This document shows, piece by piece, positions 18,450-26,388 of a DNA stretch of 64,000 nucleotides. Positions within the stretch are counted from its first letter, which is position 1; every line of letters begins with the position of its first letter. Location of the stretch: contig NZ_LTAX01000005.1 of the NCBI RefSeq assembly GCF_001639745.1, forward strand, positions 1-64,000, given 5' to 3'. The DNA comes from Marinomonas gallaica. GTDB lineage: Bacteria > Pseudomonadota > Gammaproteobacteria > Pseudomonadales > Marinomonadaceae. Both the position numbers and the translations under genes were made by a program. The notes beneath the pieces were generated by a model. It had not been told where the DNA came from. It did not search any database and saw nothing but the letters and a program-made list of their open reading frames with translations.

Positions 18450-18884
18450 ATGTATCGAATCGGTGAGTTGGCTAAGCAGTTTGATGTCAATACAGACACC
18501 CTGCGCTACTACGAAAAAGAAGGGTTGCTAGTACCATCAAGCGTTGCTAGTAATGGCTATCGCATGTACTCCTCGGCAGACGCTAAGACGCTTGGCGTTA
18601 TTTTACGCGCCAAAGCCATTGGCTTTTCTTTGAGCGACATCAAAACCTTACTGTCAATCGAAGTGGATAAGGCTAATAAAGAATGTCTAGATGTAAAGCT
18701 GGTCGTGGACGACAAACTGGACCAAGTAAATGCCAAAATTGATGAGTTGCAAACTTTCCAACGCTCTCTTAAACGACTATCCGATGCCTGCTGTGGCGGA
18801 CATGAGAGCGCGCAAGATTGTACGATTCTACAAGCATTAGAGTCCGAATCGTTTACCATCCTATCCGAATGTCACCATGACTAG
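18450..18884 (+). CDS. MerR-family metal-responsive regulator (ZntR-like)
   Basis: A 144-aa MerR regulator: winged helix 1-70 (MYRIGELAKQFDVNTDTLRY), dimerisation helix ~80-110, then a metal loop. Cysteines C79, C114, C115 and C124 occupy the ZntR metal-ligand positions, with H118 one residue from the ZntR histidine (CCGGHESAQDC). An additional CHHD tail could add ligands. This favours Zn(II) (or Pb/Cd) sensing over Cu(I). It is transcribed from a classical 20-bp-spacer promoter together with the efflux permease 12 bp downstream. Confidence 0.9.
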   Translation: MYRIGELAKQFDVNTDTLRYYEKEGLLVPSSVASNGYRMYSSADAKTLGVILRAKAIGFSLSDIKTLLSIEVDKANKECLDVKLVVDDKLDQVNAKIDELQTFQRSLKRLSDACCGGHESAQDCTILQALESESFTILSECHHD

Positions 18885-18896
18885 AGAGGCATCCCT

Positions 18897-19958
18897 ATGA
18901 ATTGGCTTATCGCATTTGTCGATTTATTTTTAGAATCCGCACCGTGGTTGATGCTCGGCTTGGTGATGGCGGGCGTTCTTAAAGAGTTTGTCTCTATGCA
19001 ATGGATGGAGCGCCAACTGGGTAAAAATGCGCGTTTTGGCGTCGCTAAAGCCGCCATTATTGGTTCGCCTCTACCACTGTGCTCGTGTGGTGTTATTCCT
19101 GCGGCCGCGGGTCTACGAAAAGCCGGAGCATCCAAAGGTGCCACCACTTCTTTTCTGATCTCAACCCCAGAAACAGGGGTCGACTCGATTGCTTTATCTT
19201 GGGTACTCCTTGGCCCATTTATGGCCATCATCCGCCCCATTGCAGCCATCGTCAGCGCCATCACTGCGGGCTGGTTAGTCGGTAAAGAGTCCACTGAGCC
19301 GAGCCAAATACCTGAAGCCAAATCTTCCTGTTGCAGCAGCCGGGGGTGCTCCAGCTCGCAGCCAGTTCCTAAGCCTTCTGTAATGCGCCGTCTGATACGC
19401 GGCTTACGCTATGCAGCCACTGACATGGTTGACGATATCGCCCTCTGGCTTGTTGTCGGCATCGGATTTGCGGCGTTAGTACAAGCGTATGTGCCAACGA
19501 GCTTTCTGGCCGAATGGGGCAATGGTTTGATGGCCATGTTAGTGATGGTGGTTATTTCAATCCCTATGTATATTTGCGCTACGGCTTCAACTCCGATTGC
19601 CGCTGGATTACTGGTAGCCGGCGTTTCACCTGGTGCCGTATTGGTATTTATGTTGGCGGGGCCCGCGACCAATATCGCAACACTCGGCGTTGTATATTCC
19701 TTACTCGGTAAAAGAGCGCTAGTAAGCTACCTAACTGGCGTGCTGGTCTGTGCCTTGGGATTTGGTTTTTTATGCGATTGGATTTTTACTAACTTTGAGT
19801 TAACCCTCAATGTAGCAGACTCGATTCATGCCCATGCTCATGTTAATTGGTGGTCAGTATTAAGTGGTGTCTTGCTAGCAAGCTTGATAGGTCTAAGCCT
19901 TGCAAAACTACTCACCAAAAAGTGGTCCTCTTCACCCAGTAAAAGCTGCTGTTCATAG
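18897..19958 (+). CDS. SO_0444-type Cu/Zn efflux permease (UPF0718/DUF318)
   Basis: A 353-aa inner-membrane permease of the family once called DUF318. The family signatures SPLPLCSCGVIPAA (~59-72) and STPETGVDS (~88-96) are intact; the second half repeats the theme with CATASTPIAAGLL (~226). A cysteine-rich loop (SSCCSSRGCSSS, ~142-153) and the C-terminal SKSCCS tail could bind soft metal. Placement behind a ZntR-like regulator and its promoter supports zinc or similar divalent-metal efflux; the exact metal is inferred. Confidence 0.85.
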   Translation: MNWLIAFVDLFLESAPWLMLGLVMAGVLKEFVSMQWMERQLGKNARFGVAKAAIIGSPLPLCSCGVIPAAAGLRKAGASKGATTSFLISTPETGVDSIALSWVLLGPFMAIIRPIAAIVSAITAGWLVGKESTEPSQIPEAKSSCCSSRGCSSSQPVPKPSVMRRLIRGLRYAATDMVDDIALWLVVGIGFAALVQAYVPTSFLAEWGNGLMAMLVMVVISIPMYICATASTPIAAGLLVAGVSPGAVLVFMLAGPATNIATLGVVYSLLGKRALVSYLTGVLVCALGFGFLCDWIFTNFELTLNVADSIHAHAHVNWWSVLSGVLLASLIGLSLAKLLTKKWSSSPSKSCCS

Positions 19959-19966
19959 CAGCTTTT
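19941..19966 (+). terminator. Terminator overlapping the permease stop codon
   Basis: AAAAGCTGCT and AGCAGCTTTT form a perfect 10-bp stem with a 6-nt loop. The stem contains the last codons (Lys-Ser-Cys-Cys-Ser) and the stop codon of the efflux permease. Confidence 0.75.
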
Positions 19967-20053
19967 ATGCCTCCCCTACCGCCTTAACAGTTCAGAATAT
20001 AACGGACAGCCTGCCAAGTGATGAGCTTAAACAAGCTCATGAACGCCACTCAC

Positions 20054-20073
20054 CCAAATGAGAATTATTTTTT
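20054..20073 (+). promoter_or_regulatory. Possible Fur box upstream of the ABC operon
   Basis: AAATGAGAATTATTTTT resembles half to two-thirds of the Fur consensus (about 12 of 19). It lies ~70-90 bp upstream of the binding-protein start, consistent with iron repression of a FecB-type importer. Confidence 0.5.
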
Positions 20074-20141
20074 ATCGAAGCGTCGCGCAATAGCCCCTAC
20101 AATATAGCGCTTTGATCATTCATATTGGCAATGGAGTTCCA

Positions 20142-21140
20142 GTGAAATCAGTCTTTTCCATGTCGCTAATCGCGGCAGCTTTTTTTAGCGCAGCGCACAT
20201 CTCAGCAACGGAATATCCTTTAACCATTGAAAACTGCGGTTACACGCACACCTACGAACAAGCGCCACAAAGCACTGTCACAGTCGGCCAAGCGGCTACC
20301 GAGATTTTGTACACCTTAGATCTCGCCGATAAAGTCAAAGGCACATCGGTTTGGTTTAACGAGGTTTTACCTGAGTTTAAAAAAGTGAACACTGGTATCC
20401 CACGTTTGGCCGACAATGACCCAAGCTTTGAGTCAATTTTAGAAAAACGCCCTGATTTGGTTACGGTTCAGTATGAGTGGCATGTAGGTGACCAAGGCAT
20501 CGTTGCGACGCGTGATATGTTCCACGACGTAAACGTCCCTACGTACATTTTACCTACTGACTGTGATAATAAAGACAATTCCGTAGGCCTTGATGGCACA
20601 CGTCTAGATCAATTTTCGACAGCTGCTTTATACAAATCAATCGATCAATTATCAGATATCTTTGACGTGTCGGGGCGCGGCGATCAACTGGTGGCGTCTT
20701 TAAAAGAACGTGAAAACCAAGCCATCGAACGTGCCCAAGCCGCAGGCAGTGAAGGAAAAACCGCGGTGTTTTGGTATTCCAGCGCTGCGATGGACATTGA
20801 CCCATACGTCGCAGGTCAAAAAGGCGCAGCCGGATACCTAATGAAAACTCTAGGCATTGAAAACGTGGTTCAGTCTGATGAAGAATGGCCAACGGTCGGC
20901 TGGGAAACCTTAGCCAAAGCCAATCCTGATATCATTGTCATTGCTAAAATGAACCGCCGTCGCTTTCCAGCTGATGATTTCGAGAAAAAACTGGCATTCC
21001 TAAAGAGCGATCCAGTGACCAAAGAAATGGATGCGGTTAAAAACGGTAATATTGTGATCATGGATGCCTTAGAGATGGACGCCACCATTCGTCTTATCAA
21101 CGGTCTTGAAAAGTTAACGGATGCGGTAGAAGAACTTTAA
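20142..21140 (+). CDS. FecB/BtuF-type metal-chelate ABC transporter binding protein
   Basis: A 332-aa periplasmic binding protein of the helical-backbone class III type (FepB/BtuF). The GTG at 20142 is chosen because it follows GGAG and gives the signal peptide MKSVFSMSLIAAAFFSAAHI; a TTG 30 bp upstream is less likely. Conserved class III stretches are VTVGQAATEILYTLDLADKVKGT and ESILEKRPDLV, then PTVGWETLAKANPDIIVIA near the end. It begins an operon with a FecCD permease (3-bp gap), an ATPase and a pseudoazurin. The ligand is probably an iron chelate. Confidence 0.87.
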   Translation: MKSVFSMSLIAAAFFSAAHISATEYPLTIENCGYTHTYEQAPQSTVTVGQAATEILYTLDLADKVKGTSVWFNEVLPEFKKVNTGIPRLADNDPSFESILEKRPDLVTVQYEWHVGDQGIVATRDMFHDVNVPTYILPTDCDNKDNSVGLDGTRLDQFSTAALYKSIDQLSDIFDVSGRGDQLVASLKERENQAIERAQAAGSEGKTAVFWYSSAAMDIDPYVAGQKGAAGYLMKTLGIENVVQSDEEWPTVGWETLAKANPDIIVIAKMNRRRFPADDFEKKLAFLKSDPVTKEMDAVKNGNIVIMDALEMDATIRLINGLEKLTDAVEEL

Positions 21141-21143
21141 TCT

Positions 21144-22196
21144 ATGCTGATTCAAGCATTCAATAGGGTGACCTCACGTCACCATTTTTCATTTGTTGTA
21201 TTGAGTTTCTTTATTTTGCTAGCGGCCGTCACCATGGGTGTTGCCATTGGAGAAACCAATATCGCCTTTTCGACAGTGTTGCAAGCCGTGGCCAATGCTG
21301 CCTGGGGTGCTGATTACGCCGTGCATCCCATAGACCAAGGGGTAATTTGGAATTACCGGTTGACCCGGACGATTGTGGCAGCATGTTGCGGTGCTGCATT
21401 AGCCGTCACAGGTCTGGTGCTACAATCGCTCCTGCGTAACGCCTTAGCCGACCCCTATTTGCTGGGTATTTCGGCGGGCGCTTCTACTGGTGCCGTTATG
21501 GTGACCATTGCCGGCATCGGCATTGGCGTGTTGAGTATGTCGTTTGGTGCTTTGATCGGTGCCATGTTGGCATTTGGATTCGTTATGCTACTTTCAGCTT
21601 TAGCGTCTAAGCGACGTAGCGGTAACATTTCCACGCAAATTATCTTAGCCGGTATCGCAGGCTCACAATTATTTAACGCTCTTACAGCATTTGTGATCGC
21701 AAAATCTGCCAATGCCGAGCAAGCTCGAGGCATTATGTTTTGGTTATTGGGTAACCTCTCAGGTGCTCGCTGGCAAGAAGTCACCTTGGCACTTCCTGTG
21801 CTCTTAATTGGACTTGCATTAGTCATCTGGCACGCAAGAGCCTTGGATGCCTTTTTATTTGGCTCGGATGCTGCTGCATCAATCGGAATCCCCGTTCGCC
21901 GTGTGCAAGTCATTCTAATTTTCGGCACGGCCATGATGACGGCTGTCATGGTCTCTATGGTCGGCGCCATTGGCTTTGTCGGCCTGGTGATTCCCCATGC
22001 CGCACGGTTTTTATTTGGTAGCTCTCATTTAATTTTGGTGCCGGCTTGCGCTGTCATTGGTGCCCTGTTCTTGATCTTTTGTGATATCGGCTCACGCATC
22101 GTGATACCTGGGCAAGTCTTACCCATCGGTGTGGTTACAGCACTGATCGGAGCACCCTGTTTTGCTTTGGTGCTAATACGAGGACAAAAGCAATGA
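21144..22196 (+). CDS. FecCD-family ABC transporter permease
   Basis: A 350-aa inner-membrane permease with ~10 helices, typical of iron-siderophore and B12 importers. Family signatures are WNYRLTRTIVAACCGAALAV (~69-88), LQSLLRNALADPYLLGISAG (~97-116) and the late FVGLVIPHAARFLFG (~276-290) coupling region. It follows the binding-protein gene by 3 bp and overlaps the ATPase by 4 bp (ATGA), so the genes are translationally coupled. Confidence 0.92.
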   Translation: MLIQAFNRVTSRHHFSFVVLSFFILLAAVTMGVAIGETNIAFSTVLQAVANAAWGADYAVHPIDQGVIWNYRLTRTIVAACCGAALAVTGLVLQSLLRNALADPYLLGISAGASTGAVMVTIAGIGIGVLSMSFGALIGAMLAFGFVMLLSALASKRRSGNISTQIILAGIAGSQLFNALTAFVIAKSANAEQARGIMFWLLGNLSGARWQEVTLALPVLLIGLALVIWHARALDAFLFGSDAAASIGIPVRRVQVILIFGTAMMTAVMVSMVGAIGFVGLVIPHAARFLFGSSHLILVPACAVIGALFLIFCDIGSRIVIPGQVLPIGVVTALIGAPCFALVLIRGQKQ

Positions 22197-22948
22197 ACTT
22201 AGATGTTTCCAATATTCAGTATCAACTTGGCAAGAAGACACTGCTCAACGATATCTCGTTAAGCATGAACAAAGGCGAACGCGTCGCCCTAATTGGCCCT
22301 AATGGCTGCGGTAAGTCGACTTTGTTGCGCTTAATCTGCGGTTTAAACAAACCCAGTACGGGGCAGATAAGGCTGAATGGTAAAGCCATTGACCGTTACC
22401 CACGACGAGCCCTCGCCCAACACCTATCGTTTGTGCAACAAAAAGCCACCACTGAAGAATTAGTCAAAGCTGAAGACGCTGTGGCACTTGGTCGCACCCC
22501 TTGGATAAAAGCCTTCGAACGATGGAGTGAGACCCACCAAACTTACGTCGACCAAGCATTGGAAAAAGTCAGTATGCTGCATAAGCGTCAACAGCACTGG
22601 CATACTCTATCCGGCGGTGAGCAGCAACGTTTGCATATTGCGCGAGCTCTGGCTCAGAACACCCCTTTTATCGTCATGGATGAGCCAACCAATCACCTAG
22701 ATATTAAACAGCAAATGGTCGTGCTATCCCTGATAGAAACCATCCAACGTACCATGCTGGTTGCTGTTCACGACTTAAATCACGCATTGCGTTTTGATCG
22801 CATCATCGCCATGAAAGACGGTCAAATCATTGCCCAAGGTCGCCCTGAAGTGCTCATTAATGAAGCCTTTATTGCTGATGTATTTGAGGTGCAGTCGCGG
22901 GTTATTCACTCATCAGACCACCCTCCCCATATCCAACTACTGAACTAA
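22193..22948 (+). CDS. FepC-type ABC transporter ATP-binding protein
   Basis: A 251-aa ATPase. Walker A is GPNGCGKST (35-43), the Q-loop VQQK is near 81, the signature LSGGEQQR near 138, Walker B FIVMDEPTNHLD near 158 and the H-loop VHDLNH near 190. It powers the neighbouring FecCD permease. The ATG overlaps the permease stop codon. Pseudoazurin follows after 14 bp, inside the same run of genes. Confidence 0.92.
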   Translation: MNLDVSNIQYQLGKKTLLNDISLSMNKGERVALIGPNGCGKSTLLRLICGLNKPSTGQIRLNGKAIDRYPRRALAQHLSFVQQKATTEELVKAEDAVALGRTPWIKAFERWSETHQTYVDQALEKVSMLHKRQQHWHTLSGGEQQRLHIARALAQNTPFIVMDEPTNHLDIKQQMVVLSLIETIQRTMLVAVHDLNHALRFDRIIAMKDGQIIAQGRPEVLINEAFIADVFEVQSRVIHSSDHPPHIQLLN

Positions 22949-22962
22949 CAAGGAATCCTGAC

Positions 22963-23394
22963 ATGTTAAAATCAATGTTTACGCTCACTCTTTGTGCGCT
23001 CATGGCAAGTTCGCTATCTGCCAAACAGTATGAAGTCAAAATGGTGAACCGTAATAGCCTAGGAGCGATGTCTTATGAACCAAGCTATCTAAATATTCGA
23101 CCAGGCGATACTGTGAAGTTTCTGCGTACTGCCCCTGGTCATAACGCCGCCGCTATCAAAACCATGTGGCCAGAAGGCGCGACGGCATACCGTGGCAATA
23201 TAAACGAAGAGATAGAAATGACCTTTGAGCAAGAAGGTACTTACGGTATTGAATGTACACCACATATGGCTATGGGAATGGTCATGATCATTCAGGTAGG
23301 TGAGAAAAATCTCCAAGCGATCACCACACCTGACACTCTTCCACAACGAGCCCAAAAGCGAATGATCGATATCAAACAAACATACGCGAACTAA
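22963..23394 (+). CDS. Pseudoazurin (type 1 blue copper protein)
   Basis: A 143-aa exported cupredoxin: signal peptide ~1-20 (LMASSLSA-KQYEV), then a mature domain with the full type 1 copper site H60 (APGHNAAAI), C98, H101 and M106 (CTPHMAMGM). The EVKMVNR start and WPEGA after the first His match classical pseudoazurins. These normally donate electrons to nitrite or nitrous-oxide reductases; none is in the window. It is the last gene of a metal-chelate ABC operon, 14 bp after the ATPase, which suggests a role linked to periplasmic iron or copper redox chemistry. Confidence 0.9.
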   Translation: MLKSMFTLTLCALMASSLSAKQYEVKMVNRNSLGAMSYEPSYLNIRPGDTVKFLRTAPGHNAAAIKTMWPEGATAYRGNINEEIEMTFEQEGTYGIECTPHMAMGMVMIIQVGEKNLQAITTPDTLPQRAQKRMIDIKQTYAN

Positions 23395-23419
23395 TTGTTT
23401 TCAACATCAGATTAACTTT

Positions 23420-23962
23420 ATGAAAACGGTAACCCTAGAACTCATCAACGAGCACCATCTTGAGGCAATCTGCGTATTGGCTAATAACCCCAATATTAGT
23501 CGAACCAGTGGCGTTCCAGATAATTGCCAGCCAGAACACGTGTATTCTTGGATTCATTCAACACACGCGCCTAAAAGTGAAGAGATGCACTTTGTTATTG
23601 TGTCCGAAAAAGGTGTTATCGGCTGCTGCATTTTGAAAAAGATCAACTATCACGTTCAATCCGCTGAACTATCGTATTGGGTTGGTGAGCCTTACTGGGG
23701 CAAAGGATTGGCTCAAGAAGCCGCTAAATATGCGCTGCAGTTTGCCTTTGAGTCCTTAAAGCTTGCTAAAGTTGATGCTCATTATCTAAAACACAATAAC
23801 GTTGCATCCGGTTATGTTTTATCAAAATTAGGATTTGCACCGGACAATAGCCGTAAGGAATTGCCCGTTGCTGGACGTTTCAAAAAGTTTACCGGTGATG
23901 TGTGGACCTTCGTATCAATAACACGTCAAGCATTCGAAACGCGCCAGCACTGGATTCTATAA
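23420..23962 (+). CDS. GNAT-family N-acetyltransferase (RimJ/RimL-like)
   Basis: A 180-aa cytoplasmic acetyltransferase. The acetyl-CoA loop is SYWVGEPYWGKGLAQEAA (~94-111), followed by the VDAHYLKHNNVASGYVLSKLGF region (~126-147) typical of RimJ/RimL proteins that modify ribosomal N-termini or small molecules. It lies 25 bp after pseudoazurin on the same strand and might be read through, but no functional link is evident. The substrate is unknown. Confidence 0.82.
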   Translation: MKTVTLELINEHHLEAICVLANNPNISRTSGVPDNCQPEHVYSWIHSTHAPKSEEMHFVIVSEKGVIGCCILKKINYHVQSAELSYWVGEPYWGKGLAQEAAKYALQFAFESLKLAKVDAHYLKHNNVASGYVLSKLGFAPDNSRKELPVAGRFKKFTGDVWTFVSITRQAFETRQHWIL

Positions 23963-24023
23963 TCGCGTGATTTTTGGTGAAGGCCGAACCGCTGAAATTG
24001 TCCTACGCAGTAAATTCTAAGCG

Positions 24024-24058
24024 AAAAAGCGCCAATACCTTTGAGGTTATCGGCGCTT
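24024..24058 (-). terminator. Terminator of the PepSY operon
   Basis: AAGCGCC and GGCGCTT plus inner pairs form a long stem (24027-24058). On the minus strand it is followed by a T-run (GGCGCTTTTTCGC), placing it as the terminator of the operon ending at 24148. Confidence 0.7.
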
Positions 24059-24147
24059 CTCAATTAGCAATCAAATTCATTACCTCAGCGCTCGGTAATA
24101 TTAAAGATCTATCTCGATAGAAATAAAATATCTCATCTAACTACGTT

Positions 24148-24465
24148 TTATTTAATCTCGTGCCATTCCACCTCAATCGTGTGGCCCGGCCCTGCGTCCA
24201 TTAGGATATAAAACTCTCCATTGTATGGCTTAAAATGCACATTGGACTGCTCATCAAACGCTTTGCTCGCGATGATTTCTTCGTCATACGAAATTAAGTC
24301 TATGGTAACACCAGCCACACCTGAGCCATCGGAAAAGCCACCTTGGCAGACGATATCCACTGTGCTTTGATGGCACTCCACAAAGGGAAAATGCGCCAAT
24401 GCCATGGATGACCACACACTGGCTAAGGCCGCCAGCGTTATAAAACGCATATACGTTCTTAACAT
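24148..24465 (-). CDS. Small exported protein of the PepSY operon, function unknown
   Basis: A 105-aa protein with a signal peptide (MLRTYMRFITLAALASVWSS, cleavage near ALA-HFPF). The ATG at 24465 is chosen because GGAGC precedes it and the signal sequence starts there; a longer frame overlaps the upstream gene. The mature part is small and beta-rich with two cysteines (C in VECHQS and IVCQGG) and a pattern ending in HFKPYNGEFYILMDAGPGHT. I do not recognise a family with confidence. It follows the middle gene of the operon by one base, so it should act with the PepSY membrane proteins. Confidence 0.72.
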   Translation of the reverse strand: MLRTYMRFITLAALASVWSSMALAHFPFVECHQSTVDIVCQGGFSDGSGVAGVTIDLISYDEEIIASKAFDEQSNVHFKPYNGEFYILMDAGPGHTIEVEWHEIK

Positions 24466-24466
24466 G

Positions 24467-24997
24467 TTAAAGCTCCTGTTGCTGCTGCAAAAATTCGATG
24501 GTAGCGGGTGACGCTTGGCGCAGTGGCCATTGCACTTGATGCAGTGAACCATCCCATCCCTCTAATGTGAGCCAAACATCAGCGTCCACCGAGGTATTCT
24601 CCGGTACCGGCATACTAAAGCTCATGTGATACGGTGAACCGAAGCCAATCACCCCAGCTGTACGCAAGCTACGCGGTTTACCCAAGCGCATATACACCGC
24701 TTTTACCTGCTCAGCACATTGCTGACACAGCGCGGCATTAAACGTCTTCATGTAGCCTGCAGGGCCGTCTAACTTAGGCCCACGTTCAAATTGTTCGGCT
24801 AATGTAATGCGCCACGGACCAACCTGTTTTTCGCCAATCGTGCGCTCACCCAAGCCATTCGCACCACCAAAGACCGACATTAATTCAATATAGAAAGGTA
24901 TCAACGAGAAAGGGATAAGGATCAGTAATCCAGTCAAATGAAAACGCCAGCGAAACCAACGGCTATGGGACTTCTTTGTCGCTGAGTTTGAGCTCAT
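24467..24997 (-). CDS. Membrane-anchored protein of the PepSY operon
   Basis: A 176-aa protein with one strong N-terminal TM helix (~18-38, LTGLLILIPFSLIPFYIEL) and a periplasmic remainder containing a CQQC pair (~88-91). The CQQC could bind metal or form a redox disulfide. Start ATG 24997 overlaps the upstream PepSY stop as ATGA and follows GGAGG. Similar small proteins are found behind PepSY-TM proteins in iron-related operons of marine gammaproteobacteria, but the function is not established. Confidence 0.75.
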   Translation of the reverse strand: MSSNSATKKSHSRWFRWRFHLTGLLILIPFSLIPFYIELMSVFGGANGLGERTIGEKQVGPWRITLAEQFERGPKLDGPAGYMKTFNAALCQQCAEQVKAVYMRLGKPRSLRTAGVIGFGSPYHMSFSMPVPENTSVDADVWLTLEGWDGSLHQVQWPLRQASPATIEFLQQQQEL

Positions 24998-26199
24998 ACT
25001 GAACCTCCTGGTTGAATCGCTCTGGTCGTCTTTTGGCGTATCGCCGCTTTGGTCGATTTGAAAGTACGCGTCATCCAAATGCGCATACCACTAAACACCA
25101 TCATGGTGAGCAGCACACCAAAGAAGAAATACACCAACTTCAAACTTAAACCGACAAAATCGCCCGTGTGCAACGCACGCATCGACAAACGCGTCAGCAT
25201 CAAACCTGGCTGATCCATCACTCGCATGGCTTGATCAATCGAGCCCGTATAAGGATTGACGAGGAAACTTTCGTGAACCAAAGGAAACGCTTGGCTACGT
25301 CCTAAAATGCGATAATGTCCAAAAGCCGTGCTCGGCAAATCTACTCTTTGTGTCTCAACATTTTCATAGTGCTGGTTGACTTGGGCGATGGCTTGATCAG
25401 GCGAAATTAATGGCGGCCGACCTTGATTTGATACAGGTACCTCATCACGCGCCACAAACACAGGTGCTTGAGACGCACCGTTAAACGGTACACCCACCTC
25501 AAACAATAAGCCTTGGATCATGAACCAGATCGCGGTCACAGAAATGATAAAGATGAACGGAATCGACCAAATCCCCGCTAAGCGATGGAAATCACCCCAG
25601 AACACTCGTGCCCCGCGGTTGAAGCGCAAGCGCGGACGCAAGAAACCACGCCAGAACTTCTTATACACCACTAAGCCGGTGATCAACGATAACAGCATGG
25701 GGATACCTAGAATGCTGACCATATACCAACCTAAGCTGTAGCGAGTGAAGCCAGTATTGAAGGGAATCAGCAACCATCCATGGATCGCGCGGACAAACTG
25801 GCGGAAATTAAAGCCTGTCGCAGCCCGTCCCTGAATCTCACCCGTATAAGGGTTAATAAACACATTTTCGCTGGTCGAATCTGGGTAACTAATCTCGGCT
25901 GTCAGGGCAAACTGAGATTTTACTGGGCGTGTTATCTGCTCAACATAGGCACCGGGAGCTTCGCGCTCAACTACCTTAATTACCTCATCAAATGTCAGCA
26001 TCGCGCCCACCTTGTCCGGAGGATTGGCGCGCACACTCGAATCAAACAGCCAAACAATCTCTTGGCTAACCGTAGCAATGGTGCCCGTCAGACAGACAAA
26101 AAATAAAAATAGCCAGATTGGCATCGCCAACCAACTGTGCAGCAAAAACCACCACTGCGTCCGCTTCTTCGGCGCATTGGTTTGTATATCGGGATTCAT
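24994..26199 (-). CDS. PepSY-associated transmembrane protein (PiuB-like)
   Basis: A 401-aa inner-membrane protein with about four TM helices (~21-46, ~145-170, ~202-226, ~345-370) around two PepSY-type periplasmic loops; the second carries the SPDQAIAQVNQHY and VNPYTGSID regions. The first loop has the matching VFINPYTGEIQG. Conserved His residues flank the helices (LHSWLAM, AIHGWLL). This class is often iron-regulated and has been proposed to reduce ferric siderophores in the periplasm. It is the first gene of a three-gene operon; no receptor gene is adjacent. Confidence 0.85.
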   Translation of the reverse strand: MNPDIQTNAPKKRTQWWFLLHSWLAMPIWLFLFFVCLTGTIATVSQEIVWLFDSSVRANPPDKVGAMLTFDEVIKVVEREAPGAYVEQITRPVKSQFALTAEISYPDSTSENVFINPYTGEIQGRAATGFNFRQFVRAIHGWLLIPFNTGFTRYSLGWYMVSILGIPMLLSLITGLVVYKKFWRGFLRPRLRFNRGARVFWGDFHRLAGIWSIPFIFIISVTAIWFMIQGLLFEVGVPFNGASQAPVFVARDEVPVSNQGRPPLISPDQAIAQVNQHYENVETQRVDLPSTAFGHYRILGRSQAFPLVHESFLVNPYTGSIDQAMRVMDQPGLMLTRLSMRALHTGDFVGLSLKLVYFFFGVLLTMMVFSGMRIWMTRTFKSTKAAIRQKTTRAIQPGGSV

Positions 26200-26388
26200 A
26201 AATCAGACCTAATTGAACACTCTATAACCGCCAAATAGATAATTGACGAGGGATATTAGGTATGACGTTTGAGGCATATAAAAAAGGTACTTCAATAATC
26301 ACCTTCCTTATTTTTTACTATTTTAAACAACTAAATGACCCGTAGATGGTTAAAAAATCGTCGTCGTGAATACGACCCATCTACAACA

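Noticed and set aside
24459..24470. A fourth TTAACATGTTAA, overlapping the start codon of the small PepSY-operon protein
   Set aside because: It lies inside an operon, arises partly from the ATG itself in an AT-rich context, and the gene has no link to the HPA pathway; treated as coincidence.
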